The notes under the pieces are model-generated. The model was not told where the DNA came from. It did not search any database and saw only the letters and a list, made by a program, of their open reading frames with translations. Source: an uncultured Croceitalea sp. (GTDB lineage Bacteria > Bacteroidota > Bacteroidia > Flavobacteriales > Flavobacteriaceae). Taken from it: a stretch of DNA of 64,000 nucleotides. Positions 9,232 to 18,322 of the stretch are shown piece after piece. The stretch lies in contig CANLXH010000001.1 of NCBI GenBank assembly GCA_947495075.1, positions 1,798,001-1,862,000 of the forward strand, read 5' to 3'. Position numbers and translations under genes: made by a program. Within the stretch, counting starts at the first letter, position 1; every line of letters begins with the position of its first letter.

Positions 9232-10671
9232 TTATGCTTTCTTTTTCTTCAACTTTCGGTTCTTCAAAATAGTAACGAAAGAGCGGCTTCTTACTTCTTC
9301 CAAGGTCAAACCCGTTGCTAATACTTCTTCTTCTGATATAGCACCGCTATTCAATCCCTTCAAAAAATAATTCAGTAACCCCTGACCAGTGGCGGCATCA
9401 TCAAATGTATCGCCTATAAGGGTAGCTCTTGCAGCTGTCTCCATAAAGCTCTTTAACCGCATCACGGCATCGTCATAACTCTCTAAGAAAAAAGCAAAAA
9501 CCGCAGTATAGCGCATAGGCAATTGTGCAGGGTTTAAATCCCAACCTTGATACAGGCCTTTGTATAATGAATGTCTGATATGCCCATATCCCTTTCGCCA
9601 CGCTCGATGCACGACCATTTTATTTTCAGCTTCCTGCTCCTTGGAGAGCTCCCCACGATGCGGACCTATGGGCATGGTGTTCGTCGCGCCATCAGATAGC
9701 CAAATTCCCGTATGGGATAAAGCTACCTTGGTAGTATAGTGCGCAAAATCACACACTCCGTGGTCCATTTCTTGGTATTTCGCTGTGATATTGTTGGATG
9801 CCGTATAATCATAGGTTCCAAAATGAGTAGCAATACATCTTCCCTTACTGGCCGTAATAAATCGCAAAAGTGGATTAGTACCTTCAGCATCCATAACGGC
9901 CTGGGTGGTCTCCACCATAATTTCCATCTTTAGGGAATTTTGGGGTAGTGCAAAAGTTTTTTCCAGTACTTCCAGGAACAATACTAAGGCGGTCACTTGC
10001 TCCGGAATGGTTACTTTAGGAAGCATCACTACAAAATTATCAGGCAATTTTCCATCAGTTTTTAGAAGTAAGGTGGTCAGAAAGATATCCAATGTTCGCA
10101 ATCCTCTATTTTTAAGTTCTTCTGTAAAAGGCTTAATCCGTATGCCGATAAATGGGGAAAGCGTATTTTCTTGCATGCCCTTTGCGACTTCTTCGGCAGC
10201 GTTCATAGCAGTTTGATCTTCCTCGGCATTGGAGCGATTACCAAACCCATCTTCAAAATCTATTCTAAAGTCTTCAACTGGTTCCGCATTTAGTTTAACA
10301 ATTACCTTATTATAAATCTTGTAACAAAAACCTGCTTCATGATTTTTGAGTTCGGCATAATCGATTCCTGATAAATCTGAAATCATTTGTTGCTGGCTAT
10401 CTACATCATCTGGCAGTCTTTCATACCCTTTTAGTTGGAACGCTTTTGCAAACGCTATACAATTAGGGGCATAGTGCAATAGCGATTTAATAGCAACCTT
10501 ACCAAGATTTTGAGGCGTTTCGGAATTGAACAGATGTGCACCACCGTAAACGGTATGCACAGGTTGCCTGTCTTGTCGGTCGCCTTTGTAGAGTTTGTTG
10601 AATGCCTGATTTGCATTTTCTAAATCCTTAAAAATAATGTCTTTGGTATGGTTTTTAATGCTCTGATTCAT
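9232..10671 (-). CDS. DUF6986-type protein, HpcH/HpaI aldolase/citrate-lyase superfamily
   Basis: A 479-residue protein that I recognise as the DUF6986-type group, often annotated as an aldolase/citrate lyase or phosphoenolpyruvate kinase. Visible blocks are VHTVYGGAHLFNSETPQNLG near residue 40, DFRIDFEDGFGNR with acidic residues of the type that bind Mg in citrate lyase/malate synthase barrels, IGIRIKPF, and MEIMVETTQAVMDAEG. Biochemistry is not established to my knowledge. Its place inside the urate-allantoin operon, between the HIU/OHCU fusion and xdhC, suggests it handles a carbon end product such as glyoxylate or ureidoglycolate. That is inference. Confidence 0.75.
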   Translation of the reverse strand: MNQSIKNHTKDIIFKDLENANQAFNKLYKGDRQDRQPVHTVYGGAHLFNSETPQNLGKVAIKSLLHYAPNCIAFAKAFQLKGYERLPDDVDSQQQMISDLSGIDYAELKNHEAGFCYKIYNKVIVKLNAEPVEDFRIDFEDGFGNRSNAEEDQTAMNAAEEVAKGMQENTLSPFIGIRIKPFTEELKNRGLRTLDIFLTTLLLKTDGKLPDNFVVMLPKVTIPEQVTALVLFLEVLEKTFALPQNSLKMEIMVETTQAVMDAEGTNPLLRFITASKGRCIATHFGTYDYTASNNITAKYQEMDHGVCDFAHYTTKVALSHTGIWLSDGATNTMPIGPHRGELSKEQEAENKMVVHRAWRKGYGHIRHSLYKGLYQGWDLNPAQLPMRYTAVFAFFLESYDDAVMRLKSFMETAARATLIGDTFDDAATGQGLLNYFLKGLNSGAISEEEVLATGLTLEEVRSRSFVTILKNRKLKKKKA

Positions 10672-10688
10672 TGTTCTATTTTTATTTT

Positions 10689-11561
10689 TTAACTGCCTTT
10701 ATACGTAGAAAAACCGTAAGGGCTAATCAACAACGGAATGTGATAGTGTCCTTTATCAGTTATTGAAAAAGTGATTTGTACTTGGGGATAAAAGGACTTT
10801 AACCCATTGTTTTTTTGATAGGATGCCGTTTCGAAAACCATTTCATACTCCCCTATTTTCAAATTTCTTCCAGGAGGAAGCAAATCGGAAACCCTACCAT
10901 CTGAATTGGTAACACCTGTGCTAACAAGTTTCTTACCACTATCTGTAATTTCCTTTAAAGAAACCAGAAGCCCTACCGCAGGAATCCCTTTTGCCGTATC
11001 TAGCGCATGTGTTGTAATGTGGCTTTTCAAGTTTTTTTCAAGGGCAACTTCTTCTATTAATTTTATCAAGCGTATTACCGTGATCTTATGCTGCTCGTTC
11101 ATGGCGATGCGGAGCTCTTCTTCAGGCAGATTCAATAGCCTTTTCTGAATTATAGCTAGCATTTCTTCTGCTGATTTACCGCTAGCACTTACAATAAATA
11201 TGTAACCGAACTTTGATTCATATTCACTATTTGCCTTCTTTAAGGCAAGCAACGTATCCATATCAGCATCATCTACTTTTGCTTGTTCTTTACCGGCCCA
11301 TTCTTTGGTATGCGCGAACTTTTGTTTTAAGCTTTCAACATCCCCTATTTTCGGATGTCCTTTAAACGCCTCTAGGTAGTCTTCTTTGCCACATTTCGAA
11401 TACCAAATCGATGCTGCTTTTGCAATCAAATCACTACTTGAAGTGTATGGTCTTTGATCTGCCAATAGTTTCGCCCATTTGACGGATACGCAACACTTAT
11501 TTAGTGCTTCGGTAACTTGTTCCTCGCTCTGTGTATTCAATTCGTTTAAGGTTGTCATCAT
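10689..11561 (-). CDS. Fused OHCU decarboxylase - 5-hydroxyisourate hydrolase
   Basis: One protein carries the two steps after urate oxidation. Residues 1-170 are OHCU decarboxylase (FKGHPKIGD with catalytic His69, then KEWAGKEQA). Residues 178-290 are the transthyretin-like HIU hydrolase: HITTHALDTAKGIPA with His185, GRVSDLL, YHIPLL, and a C-terminal YKGS where the family has YRGS. Together they turn 5-hydroxyisourate into (S)-allantoin. The same domain order is known from plant allantoin synthase. Its product feeds allantoinase two genes upstream, and its substrate comes from PuuD. The gene is separated from puuD by 101 bases of hairpin-rich DNA. Confidence 0.93.
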   Translation of the reverse strand: MMTTLNELNTQSEEQVTEALNKCCVSVKWAKLLADQRPYTSSSDLIAKAASIWYSKCGKEDYLEAFKGHPKIGDVESLKQKFAHTKEWAGKEQAKVDDADMDTLLALKKANSEYESKFGYIFIVSASGKSAEEMLAIIQKRLLNLPEEELRIAMNEQHKITVIRLIKLIEEVALEKNLKSHITTHALDTAKGIPAVGLLVSLKEITDSGKKLVSTGVTNSDGRVSDLLPPGRNLKIGEYEMVFETASYQKNNGLKSFYPQVQITFSITDKGHYHIPLLISPYGFSTYKGS

Positions 11562-11570
11562 ATTCGTTTA

Positions 11571-11658
11571 CTCGATAATCGAGATTTAATATGCTCCGAC
11601 GCTTGCGCCGAAATCAATGTTAATTTTCCTTCTAATGCCTCGTAAGCTTGCCCCGAGG
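11571..11658. repeat. Three consecutive hairpins in the puuD-decarboxylase gap
   Basis: Three inverted repeats occur in under 90 bases: CTCGAT-A-ATCGAG (11571-11583), CGACGC-TT-GCGCCG with one mismatch (11597-11610), and CCTCG...CGAGG (11638-11658). This is the only sizeable non-coding gap in the xdh operon. It resembles a dispersed REP-like element. It could instead act in mRNA processing or attenuation. Confidence 0.6.
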
Positions 11659-11662
11659 TTAT

Positions 11663-13069
11663 TTACTTTGATGCACCTTGGTTCATCCAACAATTGATTA
11701 TATCACGCTCTTCTTCCAACATTCCTGTTTGGTTATTATTAAAGGGCATGTTTTTACTCAATACCGCTCTTTGATAAATCTTCTCTCTTAGATTATAGAT
11801 TTGTTCAGGTGTATCGTACATTACCCCGTTGGGAGCAACTTTCCAAACCTCATCCTCAGGGTTCTTGGAATGGCAGACCACACATCTATTTTTTACAATA
11901 CTGACCACTTCAGTAAAGGAAACCTCGGTAGTACAGTTTTCATATTTAGGTGGTTCGGGTGCCGTAGTAAAGGCTACCCCCAATAGGATTATGACGGATA
12001 TAGGCATAATCCACACTGAGAGTTGTCCTTTCTCACGAAGGTTTAAATAATGCTTTATACCAGCAGTTCCAACAGTTATTGCAATAAGTACTGCCCATTC
12101 GTAATCGTTCCCAAAGGTGCTGGGAAAGTGGTTGCTTATCATCACAAACAGCACCGGCAGTGTAAAATAGTTGTTGGTGTATGACCTCATCATCGCGGCC
12201 TTACCATCCTTGGGGTCTGGTAATTCTCCTTTTTTGGCAGCATTGACCATACGTTTTTGCCCTGGAATAATCACGAAGAATACATTGGCTGCCATCAAAG
12301 TCCCTAAGAAAGCACCGAAGTGAATATAGGCCGCACGACCACTAAATACCTGACAATAAAACCACGCAAAAAAGAAAACCAGAACGGTAATGGCAATTGT
12401 AAATGTTGTTTTGTTCTTGCTCAGATGTTTACAAATTTGGTCATATAGAATCCACCCGATGACCAAAGAAAAAACACTAATACTTATTGCGGTAAATGCT
12501 GAAATATTCAACACCTCTGGGTCGATAAGCATCGACTTCGCATTGAAATAGTATACGATTATCAAAAGCGAGAACCCAGATAGCCAAGTGAAATAAGCTT
12601 CATATTTAAACCAATGGAGATCTTTAGGAATCTTTTTAGGCGCCAACTTGTATTTCTCTAAATAATAAAACCCGCCACCGTGAACGGCCCATAAATTTCC
12701 AGCAAGTTCATCTCGCACATTTTCTGTGCGGTTGAGAGCATTCTCTAGAAAAACAAAATAAAACGAGGCGCCAATCCAAGCGATACCAAATGTGATATGA
12801 ATGACGCGTACAACAAGGTTCATCCATTCCATAAAGTGACCTTCCCATATGGTTCCCTTTAAAAAAAGATAAACGATGCCGAGTCCGCTCAAAGCAGCGA
12901 ATACAAGAAGCGCATAGAACCAATTTTGAGATGTTTGTAGCGAAGTAACTTTAGCTTCATTGCCCTGCTGCTTGAAGTGCTTAATCATCTGGCGAATTTT
13001 GTACGTTCCCAAAACGACAAATACAAAAAGGAAAAGCCAGGTAAAGAGTATCATTATTTTCATCATCAT
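11663..13069 (-). CDS. puuD: Membrane urate hydroxylase with cytochrome c domain
   Basis: Predicted to oxidise urate to 5-hydroxyisourate at the cytoplasmic membrane, passing electrons to its own cytochrome. The 468 residues have about eight or nine hydrophobic segments, including WMNLVVRVIHITFGIAWIGA and a later block of the PuuD type. A C-terminal c-type heme site follows: CVVCH at 396-400, with Met441 in SKNMPF as likely axial ligand. PuuD replaces soluble UaZ or FAD-dependent HpxO, neither of which is seen here. The start overlaps the allantoinase end by 4 bases, so the pair is probably translationally coupled. Confidence 0.92.
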   Translation of the reverse strand: MMMKIMILFTWLFLFVFVVLGTYKIRQMIKHFKQQGNEAKVTSLQTSQNWFYALLVFAALSGLGIVYLFLKGTIWEGHFMEWMNLVVRVIHITFGIAWIGASFYFVFLENALNRTENVRDELAGNLWAVHGGGFYYLEKYKLAPKKIPKDLHWFKYEAYFTWLSGFSLLIIVYYFNAKSMLIDPEVLNISAFTAISISVFSLVIGWILYDQICKHLSKNKTTFTIAITVLVFFFAWFYCQVFSGRAAYIHFGAFLGTLMAANVFFVIIPGQKRMVNAAKKGELPDPKDGKAAMMRSYTNNYFTLPVLFVMISNHFPSTFGNDYEWAVLIAITVGTAGIKHYLNLREKGQLSVWIMPISVIILLGVAFTTAPEPPKYENCTTEVSFTEVVSIVKNRCVVCHSKNPEDEVWKVAPNGVMYDTPEQIYNLREKIYQRAVLSKNMPFNNNQTGMLEEERDIINCWMNQGASK

Positions 13070-14442
13070 CCCTCTATTGAATTATTGACAGTTGCTACTT
13101 TATGCGCATTTCGCTCTAGAAGTTCACCCTTGTTTTTATTGATACATTTCGAGGCCTGAACAACATGACATCCATTTACGAATGTATCAGTAACTCTTCC
13201 TTTCAGTTTCCGTCCCAAATATGGAGTTGCTTTGTGCCTATGGTATATTATTTCTTCGGTTAGTACGTATTCTGAAGTATCATCCCAAATAACGATATCA
13301 GCATCATACCCTTTCTTTAGAAAACCCTTTTGGGATTCCAGACCTAAAAATTCCGCTGGTTTTTGGGTCAACATCGGGATTAGTTTTTCTAAGGGAATAC
13401 CCCGCGATTTGAATTCTGTATTCATTACCGAAAGGGTGAATTGTAATCCAGAAATACCTCCCCAAGCAGCAAAGAAATCACCGGAACCCAATTGTTTGAT
13501 TTCAGCAGGTGCGGGAGAATGGTCGGAGGCTATGAAATCGATAATTCCTTTTTCAATTGCATCCCACAACAGTCCATTATTTTTCTTTTCCCGTATGGGA
13601 GGGGCACATTTGAAAATCGGTGTCTCATCTGGAATTTCTTCTGAATTAAAAAAAAGGTAGTGCGGACAGGTTTCCACACTCAACTTATCCGTTTTTGATT
13701 TTCGGTAAGCCAATTTTTCAATCGATTCCGATGCGGACAAATGTACAATATGGACCTTGATATCGAATTCCCTTTGAATTTCCAATGCCAGGTCTATGGC
13801 ATTATTCTCCCATCTTTGTGGCCTAGAATTAAGGTATTCTTGATAGCTTTTCGGATTTTGTACTTCTAGCACTTCACCATCTTCTAATTCACAATGCAGC
13901 AATAAGGGAACATCATACTGCTTAAGAACGGGAGCAATGGCTTTAAGATGCTCAGCATTAACCTTGGGAAATTCATCTATACCGGAATGCGACAAAAACC
14001 CCTTAATGCCGAATGCACCGAACGTGATAAGGTGCTCTATTTCATCGGCATTGAGAGGTATAAGTCCGCCATAAAATCCGCAGTTTACATGTAATTTTTC
14101 CTTTGCAGCTTCCTTTTTTTTCCGAAACGCATCTATAGTTGTCGTTACCGGACTTGCATTTAGTGGCATTTCTATCAGCGTAGTAATTCCACCAACAGCT
14201 GCAGCCTGTGTAGCTGTGTCAAAACCTTCCCACTCTGTGCGGCCAGGTTCGTTGATGTGAACATGGGCATCAATAATACCCGGCATGATGATGAAATTAC
14301 CGTAAGAAGTAAAGGGAACATCATCAATACGTTTTTGTCCTACAAAAACGTAATGTATACTGCGGTCCTTTATATAAAGTGTAGCTTCCTGAAATTTATT
14401 TTCAATAAAACAACGCTTGCTATGAATAAGAAAAACAGCCAT
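13066..14442 (-). CDS. allB: Allantoinase
   Basis: Cyclic amidohydrolase opening allantoin to allantoate. The 458 residues show GIIDAHVHINEPGRTEWEGF (metal ligands His60 and His62), the carbamylated lysine in GAFGIKGFL (Lys147), LLLHCE, VHLSAS and IASDHSPAP with the catalytic Asp. Related dihydropyrimidinases and dihydroorotases share the fold. The EPGRTEWEGF stretch and the operon place it as allantoinase. It starts 4 bases after the xdhB stop and overlaps puuD by 4 bases. Confidence 0.92.
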   Translation of the reverse strand: MAVFLIHSKRCFIENKFQEATLYIKDRSIHYVFVGQKRIDDVPFTSYGNFIIMPGIIDAHVHINEPGRTEWEGFDTATQAAAVGGITTLIEMPLNASPVTTTIDAFRKKKEAAKEKLHVNCGFYGGLIPLNADEIEHLITFGAFGIKGFLSHSGIDEFPKVNAEHLKAIAPVLKQYDVPLLLHCELEDGEVLEVQNPKSYQEYLNSRPQRWENNAIDLALEIQREFDIKVHIVHLSASESIEKLAYRKSKTDKLSVETCPHYLFFNSEEIPDETPIFKCAPPIREKKNNGLLWDAIEKGIIDFIASDHSPAPAEIKQLGSGDFFAAWGGISGLQFTLSVMNTEFKSRGIPLEKLIPMLTQKPAEFLGLESQKGFLKKGYDADIVIWDDTSEYVLTEEIIYHRHKATPYLGRKLKGRVTDTFVNGCHVVQASKCINKNKGELLERNAHKVATVNNSIEG

Positions 14443-14446
14443 TGCC

Positions 14447-16765
14447 CTATCGGTTATATAATCCCAATAAGACTTTTTCAGGAGTCATTGGTGCATGAAA
14501 CTTCATTTCATAATTAGGGTTGAAGGCTTTCATAGCATTTTGAATAGCAAAATAAGCACCTATACCATACATCAAGGGTGGCTCCCCCACCGCTTTTGAT
14601 TTTAAAATGGCCATATCATTACCATCTGTTTCCAATGGTAAAACCTCAACTTCTTTTGGCACTGAATATATGTCCGGTACTTTGTACGTAGATAGCGCAT
14701 TCGACAACAATCTACCATTATCAGCATAGGAGATTTCTTCCAAAGTCATCCATCCAATACCCTGAATGAGCGCCCCTTCGACCTGCCCCAAATCAATACC
14801 AGGATTCATACTTTTTCCGTAATCGTGAACAATTTTTACACTATCAAATTCATAGGTGCCACGAAGGCAATCTACTGTTGCAGTAACGATTGCAGTACCG
14901 TAGACATGGTATGCGAACGGATGCCCTTTTTCCTTGCTTTTATCAAAATGGATTATGGGCGTAGCGTAATGGGCATTTTCTGTCAATGCCACACGCTGCG
15001 CCATGGCTTTGAAAATCAATTGCTCCCAAGTAATTTCTGTTTTCTCTCCTTCGACATAGACCCATTCATTTTTTAATTCTACCGTTTTTTCATCAACTTT
15101 ATATTCCTGCACAACAATATTTTTAAGTCGATTCAGAAGATTTTCGCAGGCCATGACAAGTGCCTTGCCATTGAGATCGGCCGTAGAACTCGCCGCCGAG
15201 GGCGATGTATTAGCAACTCGGGTGGTATTTGTACTTTCTATTTTGACCTTTCTACCGTTTACTGAAAAAATATCAGCGGCAATCTGGAGTAATTTGGTGT
15301 TCACTCCCTGACCCATTTCAACGGCGGCCGTACTGATACCGATACTCCCATCTTGATAAATATGTACCAAAGCACGGGCGTGGTTCATTTGGGTATTGGT
15401 AAAGGAAATACCGAAAGTTATAGGCATTACTGCGAGACCTTTTTTAGTCACGGGACTATTGCTATTGAATTCATTTATTTTTTCTCGCGCCTGTTCAAGC
15501 TGAAACTTTTCTTTGGCAGACATCCACGAATTTTTAGCCTCTACCTTGGTAGCCACTTGCCCATAAGAAAATTCCTGATTCTCTTCTAACAAATTAGCCT
15601 CCTGAATAGCACTGGGCAAAACCCCTAATTCAGATGCAGCTTGGGCGATAGCGGATTCTATTACGAACATGCCCTGAGGCCCTCCAAAACCGCGAAACGC
15701 CGTGTTCGGAGGAAGGTTTGTCTTGCAACTATACACAGTTGATTTTACGTTAGGTACGTAATAACTATTGGTCGCATGAAAAAGGGTGCGTTCTGCAATG
15801 GCCGGAGATAAATCAGCGGCGGCTCCTGCATTCTGAAGTAGTTCTACCTCATAGGCCAAAATCTTCAAATCCTTTGATAGTCCAATTTTATAGGTGCTTT
15901 CATAAGGATGTCTCTTTCCTGTCATTCGTAAATCATCATGACGGTCCAAAATCAATTTCACGGATTGGTTCAAATGCTGTGCTGCCAATGCTACCATGAC
16001 CGCCCAAGGAGTCGCTTGGTCTTCCTTACCTCCAAATCCACCTCCCAATCGGGTTACATCTATTTCTATTTTATGCATGGGTAAGCCCAAAACTTGAGCC
16101 GTAGTTTTTTGAACGGCAGTAGGGCCTTGAGTTGAAGAAACAATTCTGATGTTACCATTTTCCAATGGTTCTGCATAGGCACCTTGTGTCTCTATATAGA
16201 GATGTTCTTGCCCATTTGAGAATGATTCTCCCTCAAAAACGTAGTCACATTTAGCAAATGTGCTATCTACATCGCCTAAATTGAAAGACCTTGGCGCACT
16301 TATAAAACTACCCTTATCTTTTGCCTGCTTAGCAGTTGTTATGACGGGAAGCTCTTCATAATCCGCTACGATTAGCCTACGGGCTTTTTTTGCTATAGTT
16401 TTTGTTTCCGCTATTATCAAAGCTATTGGTTGGCCCCAAAAATGTACCTCACCTTCTGCAAATAAAGGTTCATCTGGAAAAATACCGCCTATCTGATTCT
16501 CACCGGGTACATCCTTTGCCGTTAAAATACAAATGACACCGGCCAAATCGAGAGCTTTGGAATAGTCGATATTTTTGATTTTACCGTGGGCACAATTCGA
16601 ATCGAAAACCACTGCATTTAACGTACCCTCTCGGACGTTTACATCATCTACGTATATAGATTCTCCCCTAAGGTGGGTGTAGGAGTCAATATTCCGTATT
16701 CCCCTATCAATAGGTTTTGAAATCTTTTTCACTTTTGGCGGGTGTAGGGTCTTAACTAGCTGCAT
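14447..16765 (-). CDS. xdhB: Xanthine dehydrogenase, molybdopterin-binding subunit
   Basis: The 772 residues form the large Moco subunit of the two-subunit bacterial XdhAB type. Key blocks are LGGGFGGKEDQATPWA, NTAFRGFGGPQGMFVIES with the substrate-site Arg, EMGQGVNTK, and the C-terminal KAVGEPPLMYG with the catalytic Glu. With XdhA it oxidises hypoxanthine and xanthine to urate. Its start lies 14 bases inside the xdhA end, consistent with coupled expression. XdhC in the same operon would mature the cofactor. Confidence 0.95.
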   Translation of the reverse strand: MQLVKTLHPPKVKKISKPIDRGIRNIDSYTHLRGESIYVDDVNVREGTLNAVVFDSNCAHGKIKNIDYSKALDLAGVICILTAKDVPGENQIGGIFPDEPLFAEGEVHFWGQPIALIIAETKTIAKKARRLIVADYEELPVITTAKQAKDKGSFISAPRSFNLGDVDSTFAKCDYVFEGESFSNGQEHLYIETQGAYAEPLENGNIRIVSSTQGPTAVQKTTAQVLGLPMHKIEIDVTRLGGGFGGKEDQATPWAVMVALAAQHLNQSVKLILDRHDDLRMTGKRHPYESTYKIGLSKDLKILAYEVELLQNAGAAADLSPAIAERTLFHATNSYYVPNVKSTVYSCKTNLPPNTAFRGFGGPQGMFVIESAIAQAASELGVLPSAIQEANLLEENQEFSYGQVATKVEAKNSWMSAKEKFQLEQAREKINEFNSNSPVTKKGLAVMPITFGISFTNTQMNHARALVHIYQDGSIGISTAAVEMGQGVNTKLLQIAADIFSVNGRKVKIESTNTTRVANTSPSAASSTADLNGKALVMACENLLNRLKNIVVQEYKVDEKTVELKNEWVYVEGEKTEITWEQLIFKAMAQRVALTENAHYATPIIHFDKSKEKGHPFAYHVYGTAIVTATVDCLRGTYEFDSVKIVHDYGKSMNPGIDLGQVEGALIQGIGWMTLEEISYADNGRLLSNALSTYKVPDIYSVPKEVEVLPLETDGNDMAILKSKAVGEPPLMYGIGAYFAIQNAMKAFNPNYEMKFHAPMTPEKVLLGLYNR

Positions 16766-18176
16766 GGGTCAAAAAATCTTGTAGTTTAAATTTGTTGGGA
16801 AACAATTCGGTAAAATGGGCCATAAACAATTGTCTTGCCAATAATCGTTTGTATTCCTTAGTGCCTCGCACATCAGAAATAGGGGAAATCTCTTCTTGGA
16901 GAATTTCGGCTGCCAATGCTATCGTGAGCACGTCTAAAGACTTTCCTGCTAAATACTCAGAGGTTTTCTGCAAATACTTTGGTATTGGAGAGACACCACC
17001 CATTGCAACATGCGCACTTACAATAGAACCCGTATTACTTAGCTCAACACTGATTGCGGTATTTACACTAGCAATGTCCAAATAGGTACGCTTGCATACC
17101 TTCTCAAAATTAAATGAGGTATCTGGTAAAAGCACTTCAAAACTGATTTCCGACAATACCTCTCCCTCTTGCAAATCGTATGTTTTATACCCTTGATAAA
17201 AGTCTTTGAGCAGTATCTGTCTCTTACTATTATCCTTTTTTAGAGTGACGGTACTATTGAGCGCCAAAAAGAAAATAGTCATATCGCCAATAGGCGATGC
17301 ATTAACCAAGTTGCCACCAAAGGAGGCCATATTTCGAATAGGTTCCGAAGAAACCAAGGTAAGATGACGGTCTAGCTTCGGAAACATCTTCTGGATGTGA
17401 AGGTTATTCCAGAACTCGGTAACCGTAGTGTTGGCACCAATGAAACATCTATTTTGTTTTATATGGATACCCTTGAACTTTTGTTCGGAAGCAACCAAGA
17501 AAACATCTTCTTCTATTAGGCTCTCAGGTCGCTGCACATAAAGGTCGGTTCCACCGGACACTACTAGTAAAGGCTTTCTACTATTTTTGACATTATGGCT
17601 TATTTTTTCAAGCCTATGAGGAATATCTAGGAAGTACTCTGGTATGAATCGATTCTTGACTAGCCATGAAATCTTATTATCAGATTCAATGTCACTTAGT
17701 TGCTCCGCTACTTCTTTTGCTGCTCTTTCAATGGATTTATAACCTGTACACCTGCAAATATTGCCACTTATGGCTGCTAAAACATTATCGTAGTTTTTCT
17801 CTTTTTCGGAAAAGGCAAATCCAGTAAGCGATAGTGCAAAGCCCGGAGTACAAAACCCGCATTGAGTGGCATAGTTTCGCTTCATGGCCTCTTGGGCAAC
17901 ATTTAATTCATTCGTAAGGTTTACCCCTTCTATGGTAACTATATGTTTGCCTTGGGCATTCCCCAAAGGAGAAATACAAGATGTTATACTTTGATAATCA
18001 ATACTGCCATTACTATTTAAAGTCCCTACCAGTGCAGTACAGGCGGCGCAGTCTCCCTCTCGGCAACCGATCTTTGTTCCCGTTAGGCGTTGCTGATACC
18101 GAACAAAATCGAGCAGCGTCATACCCGATTTTGTTTCAGTTCGGATGGTTTTATTATTTAAAATAAATTCAATCAT
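16752..18176 (-). CDS. xdhA: Xanthine dehydrogenase, Fe-S/FAD subunit
   Basis: First gene of the urate operon. The N-terminal plant-type [2Fe-2S] cluster has Cys38, Cys43 and Cys46 in GCREGDCAACTALVG plus Cys67. The second cluster has Cys106 and Cys109 in QCGFCTPGF and Cys141 and Cys143 in NICRCTGYKS. After a linker comes the FAD domain (about residues 175-460) with GGTDLYVQRP and PIRNMASFGGNLVNASPIGD. It passes electrons from the molybdenum site of XdhB to NAD+ or another acceptor. Operator site 3 lies 50 bases before its start. Confidence 0.95.
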   Translation of the reverse strand: MIEFILNNKTIRTETKSGMTLLDFVRYQQRLTGTKIGCREGDCAACTALVGTLNSNGSIDYQSITSCISPLGNAQGKHIVTIEGVNLTNELNVAQEAMKRNYATQCGFCTPGFALSLTGFAFSEKEKNYDNVLAAISGNICRCTGYKSIERAAKEVAEQLSDIESDNKISWLVKNRFIPEYFLDIPHRLEKISHNVKNSRKPLLVVSGGTDLYVQRPESLIEEDVFLVASEQKFKGIHIKQNRCFIGANTTVTEFWNNLHIQKMFPKLDRHLTLVSSEPIRNMASFGGNLVNASPIGDMTIFFLALNSTVTLKKDNSKRQILLKDFYQGYKTYDLQEGEVLSEISFEVLLPDTSFNFEKVCKRTYLDIASVNTAISVELSNTGSIVSAHVAMGGVSPIPKYLQKTSEYLAGKSLDVLTIALAAEILQEEISPISDVRGTKEYKRLLARQLFMAHFTELFPNKFKLQDFLTHAAS

Positions 18177-18226
18177 AAGTTTAAAATATCGAAGTAGTAC
18201 GACAAACAGTTTTCAAACAATACAGT

Positions 18227-18246
18227 TTGAACAAACGTTTGTTCAA
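18227..18246. promoter_or_regulatory. Operator palindrome, site 3 (xdh operon)
   Basis: TTGAACAAACGTTTGTTCAA is a perfect 20-base palindrome with the shared core. It ends 50 bases before the xdhA start. The flanking unit downstream of pafA has no start here, so it can only serve the xdh operon. Confidence 0.85.
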
Positions 18247-18322
18247 TTTATTAAAAAAAATCCAAACTATCTCAAAAAACTTAAAAGTTCTTTGAATTTT
18301 ACGAATTATATCAACTTCGCTA

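Noticed and set aside
13232-13660. Open frame of 142 codons opposite allantoinase
   Set aside because: The minus strand encodes all allantoinase catalytic motifs; no independent domain is visible on the plus strand.
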